DNA of 64,000 nucleotides from Clostridiales bacterium mt11 (GCA_001282665.1 LN874946.1:617839-681838), one strand, 5' to 3'. Shown: positions 27,346 to 36,132, numbered from the stretch's first letter. The notes: generated by a model not told the origin, from the letters alone. Translations and numbers: made by a program.

Positions 27346-28872
27346 CTACCCCCAATATTTTTTATCCAAACTTCTATACCTTATAGCTTCTAATATATGT
27401 TTTCCTACAATTATATCCTGTCCATCTAAATCAGCAATTGTTCTCGCTACTTTCAATATTCTGTTATATGTTCTTGCACTAAATCTATATCTTTTAAATG
27501 CTTCCTTCATAATCCCATCTGCTTCTTTATTGAGTTTGCAATATTTTTTTATATCTTTTGGAGAAAGCTGTGAATTACTATAAATACTATCTCCTTCATA
27601 CCTTTTCAATTGAATTGTTCTCGCATTGTTTACCCTATCCCTTATTTCCTTAGATGTTTCTAGTTTTTTATTCTCTCTTAATTCTTTGTAATCTACTGGC
27701 AATACTTCAATATGGATATCAATTCTATCCAATAGAGGATTGCTTATCTTAGCTAGATATCTATCTATACTAGCTTGAGAACAAGTACATTCATGTAGGG
27801 AATCACCATAGTAACCACAAGGACATGGGTTCATACTTGCGACCATCATAAACTTGGCTGGATAGGTAAGAGTTGCATTTACCCTAGATATGGTGACAAC
27901 TCCATCTTCCATAGGCTGTCTTAATACCTCCAAGACTTCCCTCTTAAACTCTGGTAATTCATCCAAAAAAAGAACTCCATTGTGAGCCAAAGATACTTCT
28001 CCAGGCTTTGGTATTCTTCCTCCGCCTATCAGCGAAGTAGATGATGCAGTATGATGTGGGGCTCTAAAAGGTCTCTTCTTTACTAAAGCATTGGATTCCA
28101 AAAGTCCAGAAACACTATAAATTTTAGTAACTTCAATAGCTTCATCAAAAGATAATACAGGAAGTATAGTGGGAAGTCTCTTAGCTGCCATGGTCTTTCC
28201 TGAGCCTGGAGGCCCAATTATTAAAAGATTGTGCCCTCCAGCAGCAGCTACTTCTAAAGAACGCTTCAACCCTTCTTGTCCTTTTATATCGCTAAAATCA
28301 ATATCAAACTTATCATCTTCATCTAGTAAAATCCCATTGTTTTTATATGGTATTATCTCATCTTTTCCATTTAAATAATCAACTACTTGGTTTAAATTTT
28401 TAATAGGTATAATCTCTATATCCTCAACTACAGAAGATTCATTTTTATTTCCATAGGGAACTATACATCTTTTTATATTTAACTCCCTCAGGGATATTAT
28501 CATAGGCAATGCACCCTCAACAGGATTCAAACTACCATCTAAAGACAATTCGCCAATAAACGCTGTATCACTATAGTCTGTATCTTCAACTATTCCCATT
28601 GCAATAAGAATTCCCAATGCTATAGATAAATCTAACTGGGAACCTTCCTTTTTTAAGTTAGCAGGTGCTAAATTGACTATTATCCTGCTCAAAGGAAATT
28701 CAAATCCGCTATTCTTTATAGCGGTTCTTACCCTCTCTTTAGATTCCTTTATAGAAGCATCGGGTAGACCAACAATATTAAAAACAGGAAGTCCTCTAGA
28801 TAGGTCGGTTTCCACCTCTATTATATATCCATTTAAACCTTGTAATACACAAGTGTTAATTTTAGAATACAT
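27346..28872 (-). CDS. ComM/YifB family Mg-chelatase-like AAA+ ATPase
   Basis: A 508-residue protein of the YifB/ComM family, in Gram-negatives a branch-migration helicase for natural transformation. It has the N-terminal Lon-protease-like S5 domain (about 15-165), a Walker A GPPGSGKT (about 220), the four-cysteine cluster CPCGYYGDSLHECTCS, and a C-terminal AAA lid domain (SARTYNRILKVARTIADLDG). The pairing with dprA three bases downstream supports a DNA-uptake or recombination role, though the Gram-positive function is not established. Confidence 0.93.
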   Translation of the reverse strand: MYSKINTCVLQGLNGYIIEVETDLSRGLPVFNIVGLPDASIKESKERVRTAIKNSGFEFPLSRIIVNLAPANLKKEGSQLDLSIALGILIAMGIVEDTDYSDTAFIGELSLDGSLNPVEGALPMIISLRELNIKRCIVPYGNKNESSVVEDIEIIPIKNLNQVVDYLNGKDEIIPYKNNGILLDEDDKFDIDFSDIKGQEGLKRSLEVAAAGGHNLLIIGPPGSGKTMAAKRLPTILPVLSFDEAIEVTKIYSVSGLLESNALVKKRPFRAPHHTASSTSLIGGGRIPKPGEVSLAHNGVLFLDELPEFKREVLEVLRQPMEDGVVTISRVNATLTYPAKFMMVASMNPCPCGYYGDSLHECTCSQASIDRYLAKISNPLLDRIDIHIEVLPVDYKELRENKKLETSKEIRDRVNNARTIQLKRYEGDSIYSNSQLSPKDIKKYCKLNKEADGIMKEAFKRYRFSARTYNRILKVARTIADLDGQDIIVGKHILEAIRYRSLDKKYWG

Positions 28873-28951
28873 AGTAAGTCCCCCTTATTTCCAATATCAA
28901 AGGATATTTCCATTCCCTGGGTAATAGTTAAAAAGTCCTATTTTCCATTAA

Positions 28952-29308
28952 TTATCTACAAAATGCATTTTCTATATGATTTATTTTTGTTTCCCCAGAC
29001 AAAAAAACTTCTATAATGTCATATCTTACCTGATGGTTATTCAAGTTTTTTTGCTTCAAATATATCAATGAACTATTGATAATTTTTTGCTGTTTCTTCC
29101 AATTTACAGCTTCATAGGGATATCCATAATCTATATTTGTTCTAGCTTTTACTTCAACAAATACCAAAATTTGAGACTTTATAGCTATTATATCTATTTC
29201 ACCAATCTTAGTACGATAGTTCCTATCAATTATCTTATATCCTTCTGATATTAGGTATTTTGATGCTATTTCTTCTCCTAATAAGCCTTTATTTATATTA
29301 TTTCCCAT
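28952..29308 (-). CDS. yraN: YraN family nuclease-like protein (UPF0102)
   Basis: A 118-residue member of the YraN/UPF0102 family with a restriction-endonuclease-like fold. Motifs include GLLGEEIASKYLISEGYKII, the acidic residues in TKIGEIDIIAI and VFVEVKAR. I chose ATG 29308 because AAGGAAG lies seven bases upstream; the longer reading to 29395 lies inside the neighbouring gene. Function is unproven. The gene overlaps the FlhB-like gene by 11 bases. Confidence 0.92.
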   Translation of the reverse strand: MGNNINKGLLGEEIASKYLISEGYKIIDRNYRTKIGEIDIIAIKSQILVFVEVKARTNIDYGYPYEAVNWKKQQKIINSSLIYLKQKNLNNHQVRYDIIEVFLSGETKINHIENAFCR

Positions 29309-29588
29309 AGGCATCTTCCTTCTCTTTATCCAAGGAATAGACAAATATAATAATTTGAGAAACTGCATCATATAGTTCTGGAGGAATCTCATCATTTAAT
29401 TCTATCTTTAATAGATCTTCTACTAAATTCTCATCTTCATAAACTTGAATTTTTTCATCTTTCCCCACTTCAAGTATCTTGTCTGCAATCTCGCCTTTTC
29501 CTTTTGCAACTACCTTGGGTGCATTATATTCTTCTTTATAGGAAAGAGCTACAGCTTTTCTATCCTTGATATCTTTATCTTTTCTCAT
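29298..29588 (-). CDS. Orphan FlhB C-terminal-domain-like protein (FlhX/YlqH type)
   Basis: A 96-residue soluble protein aligning with the FlhB cytoplasmic domain just after its cleavage site. Shared segments are AVALSYKEEYNAPKVVAKG (compare IAIKYDKDLYGAPYVIAKG in FlhB), a lysine-rich linker, the IPPELYDAVSQIIIFVYSLD end (compare IPEELYEAIAEVLAYVYSL). The NPTH autocleavage motif and all membrane segments are missing. It occupies the ylqH position of Bacillus. It starts two bases after a gene with a FliK-like C-terminus (29591-30943), so the two probably work together. The function is unknown; a FlhB-like accessory switch is an inference. Confidence 0.88.
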   Translation of the reverse strand: MRKDKDIKDRKAVALSYKEEYNAPKVVAKGKGEIADKILEVGKDEKIQVYEDENLVEDLLKIELNDEIPPELYDAVSQIIIFVYSLDKEKEDAYGK

Positions 29589-29590
29589 GA

Positions 29591-30943
29591 TTATACCTTC
29601 ACATCCAAATAATATATTGGTTTTGTATTTGTGATTAAAGAACTTAGGATGTCATTACCTTTATCCAAAGAATATTCTATAGAACCTATTTCATAACCTG
29701 TATATTCTACTAGAGTTTTTAACTTATCTTCATTAGATTTAAAAAGGTTCAAATCTTCATCTTTTATTTGACTAAATTTAATATTAATAGATCTATTTAA
29801 TGCTTCACAGCATATATTAATATTTCCCAATTTGTTAGTCCATAAGTCAACAAATATATTTATTTTACCATTAGCATCGTTTTTTCTTTTCCTTTTCTTA
29901 AGTAAAGTGATTGCACCATCTTGATTATCATATTCTAATGGTAAATAAACGAAGACTAATTCCTTGTTCATTTCCTCTAAAAATTCAATCTTATTTCTTA
30001 ATTCATCAATACTTTTTTTAGTGTCCTTATCTGTTACAGGACCATTTTCTTTAATATAGTTGATTATCCTATCCAAGTTCATCTTATATTTTACAATGCT
30101 TTTTTCAACTAGATTTTTAGGACTTCCATTACTAATAATAATCCTTTTGTCGGAGTTTGTAAACTTTTTATCTATAGTCTCTTCTAAAATTTTATAATCT
30201 TCTGAAAATAATTCGGGGTTCTCCCTTAATATCTGAAAGCTTTTAATATTATTTATAGTAGGTTTAATATCGTATTTGATAAAAAAGCTAATGGTTTTTA
30301 CTGTCTCTGAATCTAAACCTTTATCCAAAAATCCAATTAAATCTTCTTTTACCACCTTACCTAAATAGGTTTTATCATGATTATCAGCTTTATCCATAAT
30401 AATCAAGTTTCTAATATCCACTTTATCTATATTAAAATTTTCTTCTTTAGGACTTGCTACGGAAATTATCGCATCCTCATTTAGATTTAGCAGTTGTTCT
30501 AACTTTTCAAATATCCTTATTCCATCGATTAGATTTTCTCTGTTAATTTGAACATTATATTTTATTAAACTATCTAAAAATTCTAAAGATATGGGATTAT
30601 CTTCAATATGGAACTCCTTTAATACATTTGTTAGATAATTTTCTTTTTCATTTGTAAATTCTACTGTTCCTTTTTCTTCAATATTTTCAAAAATAGGTTT
30701 TAATTCTATTTTATTTGGTAGTGATGTTTTTACTATGAAATCTAATGTTTTCCCTATATCTTCACTTAAATCCTCCTGGGTATAGGCCTTTATAATTCCT
30801 ATACCATCCGCATCAATAATAACTAAATCCTCAATGACATCTAAAATCTCTCCTTCTATCAAGGAACCTTCTTTAATTAATTTATTACTGATGTAGATAT
30901 TCATTTTATTCATATTTATGTTTATGGAATCATTGACTTTCAT
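29591..30943 (-). CDS. YlqG-position protein with FliK-like C-terminal domain, function unknown
   Basis: A 450-residue protein at the position of Bacillus ylqG, between rnhB and the FlhB-like gene. The long N-terminal part is charged and helical with no motif I recognise. Residues 372-424 align without gaps to residues 323-375 of FliK in this window, with 13 of 53 identical positions including an opening LG, a central LK and the G-x-E-I end. That is the Flg_hook domain, which in FliK contacts the FlhB C-terminal domain. ATG 30943 has a GGCGGTGAAAGG site upstream. The pairing suggests a FliK/FlhB-like module outside the flagellar operon (inference). Confidence 0.7.
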   Translation of the reverse strand: MKVNDSININMNKMNIYISNKLIKEGSLIEGEILDVIEDLVIIDADGIGIIKAYTQEDLSEDIGKTLDFIVKTSLPNKIELKPIFENIEEKGTVEFTNEKENYLTNVLKEFHIEDNPISLEFLDSLIKYNVQINRENLIDGIRIFEKLEQLLNLNEDAIISVASPKEENFNIDKVDIRNLIIMDKADNHDKTYLGKVVKEDLIGFLDKGLDSETVKTISFFIKYDIKPTINNIKSFQILRENPELFSEDYKILEETIDKKFTNSDKRIIISNGSPKNLVEKSIVKYKMNLDRIINYIKENGPVTDKDTKKSIDELRNKIEFLEEMNKELVFVYLPLEYDNQDGAITLLKKRKRKNDANGKINIFVDLWTNKLGNINICCEALNRSINIKFSQIKDEDLNLFKSNEDKLKTLVEYTGYEIGSIEYSLDKGNDILSSLITNTKPIYYLDVKV

Positions 30944-30968
30944 AATCCTTTCACCGCCTTTAATTCAT

Positions 30969-31577
30969 CTATTGAAGTACTTTTTTTAAGAAAGACATTC
31001 TATGGATAGGAGAAGGTCCTATTTCTTTTATTGCCTCTCTATGCTCTTTAGTACCATATCCTTTGTTTTTCTCAATCTTATAACCTGTATATTCCTTTCC
31101 CCATATCTCACATAATCTATCCCTATATACCTTTGCTACTATTGAAGCACATGCTATACCGTGGCATCTTTCATCTCCCTTGATGATATTCATCTGGGGT
31201 ATATCAATAGGAACCCTTTCAGCATCTATTAATAGATAATCAGGAGTTATTATATTACCATTTCTATCTTTTAAATTTAATACTGCTTCTTTCATAGCCA
31301 ACCTTGTGCTTTCTTTAATATTTATCTTATCAATAGTATCTGGTTCTATTCGACCTATGCCTACGGCAATTGCTTTTTCAAGAATTTTTTCATAAAGTTC
31401 TTCTCGTTTCTTCGGTGATAATTTTTTTGAATCATTAACTCCGGGAATAACCATATCTCTTGGCATGATAACAGCACAAGCTAATACATCACCTGCTAAA
31501 CACCCTCGTCCTACTTCATCTATAGAAGCAATAAGATTATAACCTTTAGCATGGAGTTCATTTTCAATTTCAATCAA
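30969..31577 (-). CDS. rnhB: Ribonuclease HII
   Basis: RnhB removes ribonucleotides and RNA-DNA hybrids from DNA. The 202 residues show the catalytic pattern: ASIDEVGRGCLAGDV at the N-terminus, DYLLIDAE and KGDERCHGIACASIVAKVYRD, then the HREAIKEIGPSPIHR end typical of type HII. The start is TTG 31577, five bases after GGGGGAG; no ATG is close. It lies 16 bases after rbgA. Confidence 0.95.
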   Translation of the reverse strand: MIEIENELHAKGYNLIASIDEVGRGCLAGDVLACAVIMPRDMVIPGVNDSKKLSPKKREELYEKILEKAIAVGIGRIEPDTIDKINIKESTRLAMKEAVLNLKDRNGNIITPDYLLIDAERVPIDIPQMNIIKGDERCHGIACASIVAKVYRDRLCEIWGKEYTGYKIEKNKGYGTKEHREAIKEIGPSPIHRMSFLKKVLQ

Positions 31578-31592
31578 TATATCTCCCCCTAA

Positions 31593-32438
31593 TCAATTTG
31601 GAAGTTCCAACGTAATTCTTCCTATAACACCTTTTCTATATTCATCCAATATTATATTGCTTACTTTGTTAAAATCTATTTCTCCACCTCTTATAATACA
31701 TCCTCTTTTAGTTCCAATTTCCACAATTATATCATAGGGAGATTTATCTTCAACAGATATATTATAACGATTTTCAATAAATTTAGTAGATATTAAGTTT
31801 AATCTTTTAACCAATTCAAAGCTTAAACTCTCTATATCCAATAGTTCATCCTTGATAGCACCTGTAAACGCAAGATTTAAACCAACTTCTTTGTCTTCAA
31901 ATTTAGGCCATAGTATTCCAGGAGTATCTAGTAATTCTAAATCCCCTTTTATCTTTATCCATTGGTTTGCCTTTGTCACTCCAGGTCTATTACCCACTTT
32001 AGCCCCTTTCCTCTTAGATAGACTGTTGATTAATGTGGATTTTCCAACATTAGGTATTCCTATTATCATGGCTCTAATGGGTCTGTTTTTAACTCCTCTA
32101 TTTTCCAATGCTTTTCTTTTTTCTTCAGTTAGTACATAGGACATATTTATTACTTGGTCTAAGCCTTTATTGTTGAGGCTATCTACATTGACTACAGGTA
32201 TTTTCTTCTGTTCAAAATAGGATTTCCAAATTTTATTGCTTTCTGCATCTGCTAAATCTGATTTGTTCATTATTATCAGCCTTGGCTTATTCCCAAGAAT
32301 TCCATCAACATCTGGATTTCTGCTACTATACGGTATTCGTGCGTCTATTATTTCATATACTATATCAACTAAGGATAAGTTCTTCTTAATGGATTCCTTT
32401 GTTTTCTTCATATGTCCTGGATACCAATTTATATTCAC
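31593..32438 (-). CDS. rbgA: RbgA (YlqF), 50S ribosome assembly GTPase
   Basis: RbgA promotes late assembly of the 50S subunit. The 281-residue protein is circularly permuted: the G4 motif NKSDLAD precedes the G1 motif GIPNVGKST, with DTPGILWPK as G3. The beginning NINWYPGHMKKTKESI is typical. The GTG at 32438 is preceded by AGGTGG at proper distance; GTG 32447 overlaps that site. A terminator-like hairpin separates it from rplS. Confidence 0.96.
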   Translation of the reverse strand: MNINWYPGHMKKTKESIKKNLSLVDIVYEIIDARIPYSSRNPDVDGILGNKPRLIIMNKSDLADAESNKIWKSYFEQKKIPVVNVDSLNNKGLDQVINMSYVLTEEKRKALENRGVKNRPIRAMIIGIPNVGKSTLINSLSKRKGAKVGNRPGVTKANQWIKIKGDLELLDTPGILWPKFEDKEVGLNLAFTGAIKDELLDIESLSFELVKRLNLISTKFIENRYNISVEDKSPYDIIVEIGTKRGCIIRGGEIDFNKVSNIILDEYRKGVIGRITLELPN

Positions 32439-32457
32439 AATACCCACCTACTTTTTC

Positions 32458-32489
32458 AAAAATAAAAATGGGACTATAAAAAGTCCCAA
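32458..32489 (-). terminator. Terminator after rplS
   Basis: TGGGACT and AGTCCCA arms with a 6-base loop are followed on the minus strand by TTTTTATTTTT. It lies immediately after the rplS stop. Some read-through may serve rbgA, for which I see no strong promoter. Confidence 0.85.
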
Positions 32490-32493
32490 TACA

Positions 32494-32841
32494 TTAATAG
32501 ATTTTCTTTTCTTTAACTTTCGCTGCCTTACCTTGTCTACTTCTTAAGTAATAAAGTTTAGACCTTCTTGTTTTACCTTTTCTTGTAACAACAAGCTTTT
32601 CAATCCTTGGAGAATGTAGAGGGAATGTTCTTTCAACACCAACACCATAAGATAATCTTCTTACAGTAAAGGTTTCTCTTGCTCCTCCACCTTGTCTTTT
32701 TATAACTGTACCTTCAAATATTTGTATTCTTTCACGAGTTCCTTCTTTTACCTTGTAATGAACTTGAACAGTATCACCTACATTAAAGCTAGGTAGATTA
32801 TCTCTCATTTGTTCATCTTCTAAAATTTTAATTATATCCAC
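32494..32841 (-). CDS. rplS: 50S ribosomal protein L19
   Basis: The 115-residue L19 lies at the 30S-50S interface. Typical stretches are FNVGDTVQVHYKVKEGTRERIQ, FEGTVIKRQGGG and RRSKLYYLRSR. The start is GTG 32841, eight bases after GGGAGG. It has its own promoter and terminator and so is transcribed separately from the trmD unit. The TSS gives a leader of about 70 bases. Confidence 0.97.
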   Translation of the reverse strand: MDIIKILEDEQMRDNLPSFNVGDTVQVHYKVKEGTRERIQIFEGTVIKRQGGGARETFTVRRLSYGVGVERTFPLHSPRIEKLVVTRKGKTRRSKLYYLRSRQGKAAKVKEKKIY

Positions 32842-32911
32842 TGTTCAAACCTCCCTTCTCCCTAGACGTTCTTGCCTTTTTATAGCAGAGGACCGCCCTT
32901 ACTTCCATACG
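32842..32911 (-). promoter_or_regulatory. rplS 5' leader, possible L19-leader-type autoregulatory RNA
   Basis: About 70 transcribed bases between the predicted start and rplS contain paired G/C-rich segments (AAGGGCGGTCCTCTGC, AAAGGCAAGAACGTC) and GGGAGAAGGGAGG. Firmicutes rplS genes often carry an L19 leader for autoregulation. I cannot confirm the fold by eye. Confidence 0.4.
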
Positions 32912-32917
32912 TTCTGT

Positions 32918-32946
32918 ATTATAGCATATGTATTCTCAAAATACAA
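32918..32946 (-). promoter_or_regulatory. SigA-type promoter for rplS
   Basis: TTGTAT at 32941-32946 and TATAAT at 32918-32923 are spaced 17 bases, with TG extension before the -10. The -35 touches the trmD stop region. Confidence 0.7.
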
Positions 32947-33684
32947 CTAATATTTTTTCTTTATTTCTTCTCTTATCTTTTCCAGCATTTCCATTTCCAT
33001 TTTAGTTAAATTACGCTTTTCCAATAAATCTGGTCTTTTTATATAAGTGGTTTCTAAAGACTTGTATTCCTTCCATTTTTCAATCTTCTTGTGATCCCCA
33101 GATAATAATATTTCTGGAACATGAAATCCATTAAATTCCCTTGGCCTTGTATATTGAGGGTATTCTAGTAATCCATTGTAGTGGGACTCATCTACATAGG
33201 ATTCTTCTCCACTTAATGCACCAGGCAAGAGTCTTATAATAGACTCTATTAAAACCATAGCAGGAATTTCTCCTCCTGTTAATACATAATCACCTAAAGA
33301 GATTTCTAAATCAACGTAATTATCGATTATCCTATTGTCTATTCCCTCATAGTGACCACACAAAAGGATTAGATGGCTTTCTTTGGATAAGGAATTAGCT
33401 AATCTTTGATTATAAGTCTTGCCTTGAGGCGATAAATATATAACTTTAGATTCTTCAGATTTTACATTTGATATTGCTCTATAAATTGGCTCTGGTCTCA
33501 TTACCATGCCTGGACCACCGCCAAAAGGATAATCATCTACTCGTCTGTGCTTATCTTCTGAAAAATCCCTTATATCCACTGTGTTAAGAGAAAAAATGCC
33601 TTTTTCTATAGTTCTCCCTACGATGCTCCACTTCTCAAATATATCAAATAATTCTGGAAACAAAGTCAATACGTCTATCCTCAT
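32947..33684 (-). CDS. trmD: tRNA (guanine-N1)-methyltransferase
   Basis: TrmD makes m1G37 in tRNA to prevent frameshifting. The 245-residue SPOUT enzyme has the start MRIDVLTLFPELFDIFEK, the SAM knot region with GGGPGMVMRPEPI, LCGHYEGIDNRI and LTGGEIPAMV. The ATG overlaps the rimM stop (ATGA), so translation is coupled with the 30S maturation factor gene. Confidence 0.97.
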   Translation of the reverse strand: MRIDVLTLFPELFDIFEKWSIVGRTIEKGIFSLNTVDIRDFSEDKHRRVDDYPFGGGPGMVMRPEPIYRAISNVKSEESKVIYLSPQGKTYNQRLANSLSKESHLILLCGHYEGIDNRIIDNYVDLEISLGDYVLTGGEIPAMVLIESIIRLLPGALSGEESYVDESHYNGLLEYPQYTRPREFNGFHVPEILLSGDHKKIEKWKEYKSLETTYIKRPDLLEKRNLTKMEMEMLEKIREEIKKKY

Positions 33685-34184
33685 TCTATCATTCCTTCAA
33701 TTGGATCAATAGAAATCTTTTTATTGTCAATATCTATGCTAGTGAAAAACTCCTTTACTGCTGGTATCATATATTCCTTATTTCTTTTAGCATCCTTTAT
33801 AACATAAACATCATTACTAGCTGATTGGAGAACCTCAGTTACTATACCAATCTTTTCTCCATCTTTATTAAATACTTCACAACCCACTATATCGAATATA
33901 AAGAAATGATCCCTAGGCAATCTTACTCTTTCTTTTTCATCTACATAGATATAATTTTCTTTATAACATAGGATATCATTGATATCATTGAATTCTTTAA
34001 ATTTAATTATTACAAAATCTTTATGATATTTTACTCTTTCGATTTCAACTTTAATTTTGTTATCACCTAAATAAGCTGTTTTCAATTTACTAAATCTATT
34101 TTTATCGTCGGTTAAAGGATACACTTTAACTTCGCCTTTAATTCCATGGGTATTAATTATTTTCCCAACTTGAGTATAATCCAT
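33681..34184 (-). CDS. rimM: RimM, 16S rRNA processing factor
   Basis: RimM assists 30S maturation by binding S19 and the 16S 3' domain. The 167-residue product has the reductase-like N-terminal domain (VGKIINTHGIKGEVKVYPLT) and a PRC-barrel C-terminal domain (VIKDAKRNKEYMIPAVKEF). I chose ATG 34184, five bases after AGGTG; the upstream TTG would place the start inside that site. Confidence 0.95.
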   Translation of the reverse strand: MDYTQVGKIINTHGIKGEVKVYPLTDDKNRFSKLKTAYLGDNKIKVEIERVKYHKDFVIIKFKEFNDINDILCYKENYIYVDEKERVRLPRDHFFIFDIVGCEVFNKDGEKIGIVTEVLQSASNDVYVIKDAKRNKEYMIPAVKEFFTSIDIDNKKISIDPIEGMIE

Positions 34185-34209
34185 GTATTCACCTGCCAAA
34201 TCGTAATAG

Positions 34210-34237
34210 AAAGGGATTAGAATACGCTAATCCCCTT
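34210..34237 (-). terminator. Weak terminator or attenuator between khpA and rimM
   Basis: Arms AAAGGGGATTAG and CTAATCCCTTT (one bulged G) with a 6-base loop include the khpA stop codon. Only a short T-rich stretch (TTTCTATTA) follows, so termination would be partial, lowering rimM-trmD relative to rpsP-khpA. Confidence 0.45.
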
Positions 34238-34467
34238 TATTGAATAATTTCCACTACTACTCTCTTGTTTTCTTTAATAGCAGCTGCTTTAACTACTGTT
34301 CTAATAGCCTTTGCAATTCTACCTTGTTTTCCAATTATCTTTCCCATATCTTCATCAGCAACTTTTAACTCGATAATTACGGATTGAGTTCCTTCTATCT
34401 CATTTACCTCTACTTCATCAGGATTATCTACAAGTGCCTTTGCTATTATTTCTACTAACTCTCCCAT
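34237..34467 (-). CDS. khpA: KhpA, KH-domain RNA-binding protein
   Basis: A 76-residue single KH-domain RNA-binding protein that in pneumococci works with KhpB in cell elongation control. The RNA-binding IIGKQGRIAKAIRTVVKAAA segment has the GxxG loop (GKQG). I chose ATG 34467, eight bases after GGAGG; the GTG at 34476 is just three bases after that site. Its position between rpsP and rimM is conserved. Confidence 0.94.
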   Translation of the reverse strand: MGELVEIIAKALVDNPDEVEVNEIEGTQSVIIELKVADEDMGKIIGKQGRIAKAIRTVVKAAAIKENKRVVVEIIQ

Positions 34468-34486
34468 TCTTAGCACCTCCTAGAAA

Positions 34487-34759
34487 TTATTCTTCTGCTT
34501 TGTTCTCATTAAGTTTATCATAAATACCATTTTCTTTAAACAATCTATCAACAGTGTCAGTTGGTTTAGCTCCATTCTTTAACCATTTTGAAGCTTTTTC
34601 ATCATCTACTTTAACTGTTTTAGGTTCAGTTAATGGACTATAATATCCTATTTCTTCAATAAATCTCCCATCTCTTGGAGAACGAGAATCAGCAACAACA
34701 ATTCTATAGAAAGGGTTTTTCTTAGCTCCCATCCTTCTTAATCTGATTTTAACTGCCAT
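34487..34759 (-). CDS. rpsP: 30S ribosomal protein S16
   Basis: The 90-residue S16 begins MAVKIRLRRMGAKKNPFYRI and contains VVADSRSPRDGRFIEEIGYY, both standard. It lies between ffh and khpA, a widely conserved arrangement. Confidence 0.97.
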   Translation of the reverse strand: MAVKIRLRRMGAKKNPFYRIVVADSRSPRDGRFIEEIGYYSPLTEPKTVKVDDEKASKWLKNGAKPTDTVDRLFKENGIYDKLNENKAEE

Positions 34760-34791
34760 CTTTTCACCTCCTTATAATGTTAAGTATCTAT

Positions 34792-36132
34792 TTAGAAAAA
34801 GGGGAATCCAAATTTCCCTTTTTTCTTCATGGTTTTTTCCATTTCAGTAAGTTTCTTCATCATCTTTTTGGACTCTTTAAACTGCTTTAATAATTTGTTT
34901 ACATCTGGTACGGAAGTTCCACTGCCCTTTGCTATCCTCTTCCTTCTGTTGCTATCAATAATTGCAGGATTTTCTCTTTCTTCTAAAGTCATAGATTGTA
35001 TAATAGCTTGTATTTTAACTATGTCCTTTTCGTTAACATCAAAATCCTTAAGGGCTTTAGAATTAACTCCGGGTATCATACCCATTAATTGATCTATAGG
35101 ACCTAAATTTTTCATCTCCTCTAATTGAACTAAGAAATCATCTAAAGTAAACTGCTGAGAACGTATCTTCTTTTCTAATTCTAAAGCTTTTTGTTCATCT
35201 ATAGAAGCTTGAGCCTTTTCAATTAAACTTAAAACATCTCCCATCCCCAATATTCGGGATGCCATTCTGTCTGGATGGAATGGTTGTAATTGATCAAGTT
35301 TCTCACCCATACCAACAAATTTAATAGGCTTTTTAGTAACTGATCTTATGGATAATGCAGCTCCACCTCTTGCATCACCATCTAGTTTTGTAAGTATGAC
35401 TCCTGTAATCTCAAGCTTCTCATTGAAGGTCTCAGCTACGTTAACTGCATCTTGCCCTGTCATAGCATCTACAACTAATAAAACCTCCTGTGGATTTACT
35501 ACATCGTGAATATTCTGCAATTCATTCATCAAGTCCTCATCAATATGCAATCTTCCTGCAGTATCTATTATAATACAATCATTATTGTGTTTCTTTCCAT
35601 GTTCAATAGCTGCCTTTGCAATATCTACTGGGTCATTTTTATCTCCCATTGTAAAAACAGGTACTCCTACTCGTTCCCCTACTACTTCTAATTGTTTAAT
35701 AGCAGCTGGTCTATACACATCACAAGCAACCAAAAGAGGTCTCTTATTTTGTTTTTTCAAATTATAAGCTAACTTTCCAGATGTTGTCGTTTTACCAGCA
35801 CCTTGTAAACCACACATTAGAATTACCGTTGGAGGAGTAGAGCTAAAATTTAACTTTGATTCTCTTTCACCCATTAGAATAGTCAACTCTTCGTTTACTA
35901 TCTTGATTACCTGCTGCCCGGGAGTCAAACTTTCCATAACTTCTGAACCAATAGCCCTTGCCTTTACTGTTTTGATAAAGTCTTTTACTACTTTAAAGTT
36001 AACATCAGCTTCTAAAAGGGCAAGTCTCACTTCTCGCATGGCTAAATCTACGTCTTTTTCTGAAAGTTTTCCTTTTCCTTTCAGCTTTCCCAATGCGTTC
36101 TGTAGTTTTTCAGATAGAGATTCAAACACCAT
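34792..36132 (-). CDS. ffh: Ffh, signal recognition particle GTPase
   Basis: Ffh (SRP54) binds signal sequences of nascent membrane proteins together with SRP RNA. The 446 residues show the N domain, G domain with GLQGAGKTT, DTAGRLHIDEDLM and TKLDGDARGG, and the methionine-rich M domain with GSGTSVPDVNKLLKQF. The ATG overlaps the ylxM stop by one base (TAATG). The SRP RNA gene is not visible in this window. Confidence 0.97.
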   Translation of the reverse strand: MVFESLSEKLQNALGKLKGKGKLSEKDVDLAMREVRLALLEADVNFKVVKDFIKTVKARAIGSEVMESLTPGQQVIKIVNEELTILMGERESKLNFSSTPPTVILMCGLQGAGKTTTSGKLAYNLKKQNKRPLLVACDVYRPAAIKQLEVVGERVGVPVFTMGDKNDPVDIAKAAIEHGKKHNNDCIIIDTAGRLHIDEDLMNELQNIHDVVNPQEVLLVVDAMTGQDAVNVAETFNEKLEITGVILTKLDGDARGGAALSIRSVTKKPIKFVGMGEKLDQLQPFHPDRMASRILGMGDVLSLIEKAQASIDEQKALELEKKIRSQQFTLDDFLVQLEEMKNLGPIDQLMGMIPGVNSKALKDFDVNEKDIVKIQAIIQSMTLEERENPAIIDSNRRKRIAKGSGTSVPDVNKLLKQFKESKKMMKKLTEMEKTMKKKGKFGFPFF

